Part shown: positions 59,329 to 64,000 of the stretch, one piece after another
Layout of the letters: each line of letters opens with the position of its first letter
How positions within the stretch are numbered: the stretch's first letter is position 1
From: Candidatus Altimarinota bacterium
GTDB lineage: Bacteria > Patescibacteriota > Gracilibacteria > JANQMV01
NCBI GenBank assembly: GCA_028279865.1
Contig: JANQMV010000050.1
Coordinates: 1-64,000 of the forward strand
Reading direction: 5' to 3'
DNA: 64,000 bases
Position numbers and translations under genes: made by a program
The notes under the pieces: generated by a model
Database searches by the model: none
What the model was told of the DNA's origin: nothing
What the model saw: only the letters and a program-made list of their open reading frames with translations

Positions 59329-59772
59329 ATGTCAAAAACAGAAGAAGCAACCATTGAAGAGCAAAAAGAGATCGCGGATAAAGTAGAATCTTTGTTAGCT
59401 GAAATAGAAAACTTAAAAGCTGAGCTTGAAAGTTGGGAGGCTATTTTTGTGGTGATTGCTGAGAAGAAGGTTTTATTTGAGGAATTTTCTAAAGAAATTA
59501 TAAATGATGTTCCCAGCAGGGCATTCTTTCAAAAAAAAGTTTTACAGGAAGTTCGGGGTTTTAAGCAATGTGAAGAAGCTCTTCAATGTAAATTAAAACT
59601 CTTAAAAGAGAGGAGGAGAATGCTAGCTCTGAAAATATCAGAACTCGACAAAACGGCTAGAATACCTATGAGCTTAATTGAAGATAAGTTTGCTGGTCCA
59701 ATGGCAGATTTGCTGAAAAAGTTGTCAGAAGCAGAACCAGAGGAAGTCTCTTTACAGGAGACGGGAACTTAA
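59329..59772 (+). CDS. Hypothetical coiled-coil protein
   Basis: Heptad-rich KVESLLAEIENLKAELESWEAIF; TAA stop. Confidence 0.55.
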   Translation: MSKTEEATIEEQKEIADKVESLLAEIENLKAELESWEAIFVVIAEKKVLFEEFSKEIINDVPSRAFFQKKVLQEVRGFKQCEEALQCKLKLLKERRRMLALKISELDKTARIPMSLIEDKFAGPMADLLKKLSEAEPEEVSLQETGT

Positions 59773-59845
59773 AAAAATAAAAACCACCTTTGAAGTGATT
59801 TTAAAAGAGAAAATAAGGCTTATTTGATGCTGGAAAAACAATTGA

Positions 59846-60403
59846 TCAGTTATTTGCCTTCATCTTTTTTTCTTGCCTTATCAACGAGCTAAACTCGTCG
59901 ACTGATTTCTCTAGCCATGCAAGAAAACTCGGATATGTACACTCTTCAGCGTTATGGTGCTGAACGACAATCCACTCACCTTGACTATTCGTTCTTTCAG
60001 AGTTTAGCAATAATTTTGTCGATGTCACTTTTGCCAAACCAATCACAAGATCTTTGTTAGTCACAAGGTCATCTTCAGTCAGAGCGTTTGTTTGCGATTT
60101 GCGGATTTCTTTTCCTTGAGCTTCTTTGAGCATTTCCTCGACAGAAAGCAGATCCATTGCTCCATCAACCATTAGCCAGCCGTCATATAAGCTCAAAAAG
60201 ACCCGATATGACGCAGGGAGCTTTTTCCCCAATCTGGTTTCTAATTTAACAATCATTTCATGAGATGCAGGCGTTCCCAGTTGTTGTTTGTCCGGAAGAT
60301 CTATTGCATTATAATATTGAGATCGGACTTTACGTCCCTCCTCTACCGCATGTCGAATCCGTTCTTCTAATGACTTCTCCATATAATTGTCCAAACTTGG
60401 CAA
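59846..60403 (-). CDS. SMI1/KNR4 (SUKH) family immunity-type protein; ends at TGA (59801 if UGA is read through)
   Basis: SHEMIVKLETRLGKKLPASYRVFLSLYDGWLMVDGAMDLLSVEEML. Confidence 0.8.
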   Translation of the reverse strand: MPSLDNYMEKSLEERIRHAVEEGRKVRSQYYNAIDLPDKQQLGTPASHEMIVKLETRLGKKLPASYRVFLSLYDGWLMVDGAMDLLSVEEMLKEAQGKEIRKSQTNALTEDDLVTNKDLVIGLAKVTSTKLLLNSERTNSQGEWIVVQHHNAEECTYPSFLAWLEKSVDEFSSLIRQEKKMKANN

Positions 60404-60476
60404 TTTTTTTGTAAAACCAGTCGGTGTGCTTTCCTTTTGATCGAGCCGATTTTCGTTGTTTTTTTATTGATAAATG

Positions 60477-60553
60477 GCGGAATGGACGGGACTCGAACCC
60501 GCGACCTCCTGCGTGACAGGCAGGCGTTCTAACCAACTGAACTACCACTCCGC
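60477..60553 (-). tRNA. tRNA-Asp (GUC)
   Basis: Reverse complement gcggagtggtagttcagttggttagaacgcctgcctgtcacgcaggaggtcgcgggttcgagtcccgtccattccgc; anticodon GTC. Confidence 0.95.
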
Positions 60554-60899
60554 ACCAATTTTGCTACGGCAGTTTACTAAAAAAGCTTGAAGCTGTAAAG
60601 CTTTATTTTTTACCGGATGTTCTTTCTAAAATTTAAGAAAAGAAGAGAGGGTAATTTTTAAAAATGGTTTTTCTTTTGAAAAATCAAAGTCTTATTAACT
60701 TAAATTTAATTAAATATATTTAAACTAATTAATTATTAATTAAATATAAAAAAATATCTAAAATATTTGACAAATATTTTTAAATCAAATAAAATAGATA
60801 CAAATAAAATTTAATTATTAAAAATATAATAAAATAAAATAAAGTATTGTAAAGTTTAGCTAGATATATTAAAATAAAAACAAACACACAAAATCAAAC

Positions 60900-61073
60900 A
60901 TGTCTGAAAAAGTTCTTACTCCAGAGCAGGTAGGAAAAGTACTTCAAATTCACCCGTTGACGGTGCTTAAGTACATTAAATCCAAAAAAATTAAAGCGAG
61001 TCGCTTAGGGCGAGTGTATCGTATTAAGGAAAAATCCATAGATGATTTTTTGGATCAACAAGCTAAGTTTTAA
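60900..61073 (+). CDS. Excisionase/MerR-type helix-turn-helix protein (57 aa)
   Basis: MSEKVLTPEQVGKVLQIHPLTVLKYIKSKKIKASRLGRVYRIKEKSIDDFLDQQAKF; below ORF-track cutoff. Confidence 0.8.
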   Translation: MSEKVLTPEQVGKVLQIHPLTVLKYIKSKKIKASRLGRVYRIKEKSIDDFLDQQAKF

Positions 61074-61126
61074 TACTTACAGAGAATTAAAGAAATCAGT
61101 TAATTAGATTTTAAAACGTAATTTAA

Positions 61127-61285
61127 ATGGTTGTTCATTGTTGTGAATGTGGCAAGGCTGTTTCGAATAAATTGGATCATTGTCCGTACTGTAATGTTGG
61201 TTTTTTGAGCAATGTGCCAAAACAAACTGTAAAATCTCAGTTTTTTCAGAAAATAATGCTTTCTTTGCGTAGCTTATTCTTTTAG
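61127..61285 (+). CDS. Small zinc-ribbon protein (52 aa)
   Basis: MVVHCCECGKAVSNKLDHCPYCNVGFLSN...; two CxxC motifs; below ORF-track cutoff. Confidence 0.65.
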   Translation: MVVHCCECGKAVSNKLDHCPYCNVGFLSNVPKQTVKSQFFQKIMLSLRSLFF

Positions 61286-61339
61286 AGAAAGTTTTGGAGA
61301 GGTTTTTCTATTGCTAAACAAACACAAAACAAAAAACAT

Positions 61340-61375
61340 AAAAAAACCTTTTCAAAATCGGAAAGGTTTTTTTAT
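61340..61375. terminator. Bidirectional terminator between convergent genes
   Basis: taaaaaaacctttt-caaaatcgg-aaaggttttttta. Confidence 0.75.
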
Positions 61376-61401
61376 TTGGTTCTCAATTTTTTTTATTTAA
61401 T

Positions 61402-62013
61402 TTAAAAATCCAGATCAGCACCATCCAAATCATCTTTAGCTTCTTTTTTTGCTGCGGCTGCTTTTGCTTCACTTTCAAATTTCGGTAAAATAGCTTCAAC
61501 AGCACCCCATTCAGCATCTTCTTTTTGCGGTACGATCAGTGTAATTTCATCACCAATTTCTCCTTTGAAATAAGTGACCGAAGCTGTAAGTACTTTGTAA
61601 GTTTTTTCTTGGGTAATGACTTTATATTGACCTTCGTCATAAGTCAGAGGACCGACGACATACTTACGATCAATAGGACCAATTTGTTTGTACAAAAAGC
61701 GTCCTTCGTCTGTGATCGTTAGTTTTAGGATGTCTCCTGTGACTAATTTTGACTTACTCGCATAATTAGCAGGTACAGGATAGTTGCGTCCGTCTTTGTC
61801 GACCATCCCCTGACCGTCAAAGACACCTTCTACAATTTTAGAACCTTCGCTTTCTGAAGATCCCGACAGGGCATCGGTCATTGATTTTAAATTTGCTTTT
61901 GGCAAATCAGTCTCACCCAAGGCGTCAGCCAAAAGTTGCTTAGCAGTTTGTAAGTTTGTTTCAGCACTATTGAGGGATTCTTTGAGTAGTGCCAATTTTT
62001 TTAGGTCAATCAT
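61402..62013 (-). CDS. Hypothetical protein (203 aa)
   Basis: MIDLKKLALLKESLNSAETNLQTAKQLLADALG...VEGVFDGQGMVDKDGRNYPVPANYASKSKLVTGDILKLTI; TAA stop. Confidence 0.75.
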   Translation of the reverse strand: MIDLKKLALLKESLNSAETNLQTAKQLLADALGETDLPKANLKSMTDALSGSSESEGSKIVEGVFDGQGMVDKDGRNYPVPANYASKSKLVTGDILKLTITDEGRFLYKQIGPIDRKYVVGPLTYDEGQYKVITQEKTYKVLTASVTYFKGEIGDEITLIVPQKEDAEWGAVEAILPKFESEAKAAAAKKEAKDDLDGADLDF

Positions 62014-62027
62014 TTTTGTTTTTATTA

Positions 62028-63062
62028 TTAGGTTATTTTGATGGCTTTTATTTTTTGCTTTTTTAATTCTTCAGTAATTTCTTTGATTTTGAGTAAACCT
62101 TTCTGTGCTCCATATTTATTGACGACAGAGGTTGCGTTTATTGTACCAAAGCTTAGCGCTGTTTGCAAATCTTTATTCAAAATTAAAGCCCCTGTAAAAC
62201 CGGAGGCAAACGAGTCTCCAGCACCTAGAGTATCGACTCTGCCTTGCTTAGGGACAGGGCAATAAAAAGCTTCATTTTGTGTTGAAACTTGCGCTCCATT
62301 GCGTCCATCGGTAATTACGACAATTTTGACACCCAATTCGTGAAAGTATTGAAAAATTTTAGTCATGTCGTGAGCGTGCTTTAATTCTGTTGATTTGTAG
62401 TGATTGTGACATTCCAACCTCGAGAATTTTTCTGCTTCTTCTTTGTTTAAGAATAAAATTTCTGTTCTGTTCAGAATATTTTTAAATTTTTCCGCTCCTT
62501 CTCTGAGTTGAATCCCTCCCGGATTCCAAGCTAGTTTGATTTGTGGTTTTTTCTTGAGAATTATTTCAATTTTTTTAACCAAGCGGTTTGCTTCTCCGGA
62601 AAGATGATTGAGAAAAATCCATTTGCTTTGCATGATTTTTGCCAAAGGAAAGTATTCTTCAGTAAAAAGGTGATTTGCTCCGACATAATTAAGCACAGTT
62701 CTTTCCCCTTCGTATGAATTTAAAATTACAGAAAAACTGGTTTTTTCATCTTCCGTAATAGAAAGAAGCTCCGCAGAAACATTTTCGGCATCTAAATTTG
62801 CTAGGATTTTTTTACCCCACAGATCATCTCCGATTAAGCCGCAATATGCTGCTTTTAATCCCATACGTGCGAAGGCAACGCTTGTATTATGTGCACCGCC
62901 TCCAAGTGTCTCATGGACTTCATCAATTCTTTGTTTTCCGCCATATGGCAGCAGGAGTGATTCTGTCGAGCCGGTTTGGTTTTTGATTTTCATGATTTGA
63001 GAATCATGAGCTTTGACAAAAAGATCAAAAGTACCGCCTCCGATCGAGATAATATCGTACAT
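62028..63062 (-). CDS. PfkB/ribokinase-family carbohydrate kinase
   Basis: ISIGGGTFDLFVKA...LGGGAHNTSVAFARMGLKAAYCGLIGDDLWG...VDTLGAGDSFASGFTGALI. Confidence 0.94.
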   Translation of the reverse strand: MYDIISIGGGTFDLFVKAHDSQIMKIKNQTGSTESLLLPYGGKQRIDEVHETLGGGAHNTSVAFARMGLKAAYCGLIGDDLWGKKILANLDAENVSAELLSITEDEKTSFSVILNSYEGERTVLNYVGANHLFTEEYFPLAKIMQSKWIFLNHLSGEANRLVKKIEIILKKKPQIKLAWNPGGIQLREGAEKFKNILNRTEILFLNKEEAEKFSRLECHNHYKSTELKHAHDMTKIFQYFHELGVKIVVITDGRNGAQVSTQNEAFYCPVPKQGRVDTLGAGDSFASGFTGALILNKDLQTALSFGTINATSVVNKYGAQKGLLKIKEITEELKKQKIKAIKIT

Positions 63063-63063
63063 A

Positions 63064-64000
63064 TTAATGTTTTAGATTGTGATGTAGTAATTCATAAATT
63101 TTATGATGTTGTTTCTTTTTTTCTACTTTATTAAGAGTGTGTACTGATCATTCTATATGTGCGCGAAATTTTAGTAAAATAGAAAGAATTGCCAAAAGTA
63201 TGGAAATACATGCGACTATCAAAAAGGCAAAATTAATTCCTTTTGCATCAGCAACAAAACCAAGAACCAGAGGTCATAAAAATCTACCGAATCTACTGAA
63301 AAACGATAATACTCATGTAATTTCGCCACGTTTGTCATGCGGTACGATTGCGGTTGCAATACCTTCGACAGCAGGATTGATAAGTGCTAATGACAGGGAA
63401 ATAAACATGCTCAGGATTGCGATGAGGTAGTCTTGAGTGGTGTAATACATGATGAACATGGGGATTGCTGAAAATAAAAGTCCGATTCCTGCAATTGTAA
63501 TCCTTTCAAAACGATCAGCAATTTCTGCAAAAAGAAAGCTAAGCATGTAGGGTAAATACATCACTCCCATTATGAAGAAAATTTGACTTAGGCTTAGGTT
63601 TAAATTTACAGCAAAAAGAGGAATAAAAATCATCACGAGCATTTCGGCTATTCATAGGAAAAAAAACATTAAGCAGACATAATAAAAATTAATGCCGAAC
63701 TGACGAATGTCTTTAAGTAATTTTTTAAAAACCTTATTTCTTCTTTGAAATCTAAAGAAATCTAGAAAATTACCTTGAGACTCTTTTCCTTCTGCTTGAT
63801 TCTGACAAATTTTTCTCATACCAAACCAAGCTAAAAGAGCGGAAACTATGGGGAAAATAAACATTAAATTCAGTCCGTAGAACGGCTTAAAAAAACTTGC
63901 AACCAACATTGCAACTGCATAAATTCCAAAGTTAACCATACTATACATGCCCATAAACCGTGAGGCATTTTCAATTGAGGCTTTTTTTCGAATGTATGCT
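63064..64000 (-). CDS. MFS transporter, 5' end outside the window; contains four in-frame UGA (Gly) codons
   Basis: ORFs 63652-63954 and 63313-63642 share one frame separated by TGA; continues RGEIT[UGA]VLSFFSRFGRFL[UGA]PLVLGFVADAKGINFAF...HIE[UGA]SVHTLNK... to TAA at 63064-63066. Confidence 0.85.

Noticed and set aside
60330-60548. 72-aa ORF MVVQLVRTPACHAGGRGFESRPFRH...
   Set aside because: Its N-terminal part is a translation of tRNA-Asp; a well-known artefactual ORF type.

Overview
The window looks like a chromosomal segment (~33% GC by eye) from a Patescibacteria/CPR bacterium that reads UGA as glycine (genetic code 25, Gracilibacteria/Absconditabacteria-like). The supplied ORF track treats TGA as stop, so it fragments several real genes. 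Reading through TGA gives four long ORFs at 7.07-17.04 kb (7068-9734, 9754-14295, 15106-16224, 16250-17041) and an MFS transporter at the right edge, all interrupted only by TGA and never by TAA/TAG. UGA use is very uneven. The housekeeping genes (topA, lepA, ftsK, miaB, pyrD, hom and others) have no in-frame TGA and end in TAA/TAG, while the secreted-protein cluster and the MFS gene are rich in it. Main points of interest: (1) a surface/secreted cluster with cohesin-like and dockerin-like modules and UGA=Gly recoding; (2) a four-gene minus-strand cluster (HemN-like radical SAM, small Cys/Asp-rich peptide, secreted protein, SPASM-type protein without the radical SAM motif) that could be a new RiPP-like peptide-modification system; (3) a PKD-7TM / DUF2304 / ATP-grasp-DUF1704 locus, with a ligase and a MATCAP-like peptidase in one polypeptide; (4) an orphan immunity-protein island (DUF3396, Imm-like, SUKH) beside tRNA-Asp whose genes end at TGA, suggesting recent transfer from a standard-code organism; (5) dispersed palindromic repeats, some inserted in frame in pyrK and thiL, and one pair flanking a decayed GIY-YIG gene. 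All family assignments are from reading motifs; no database search was run.
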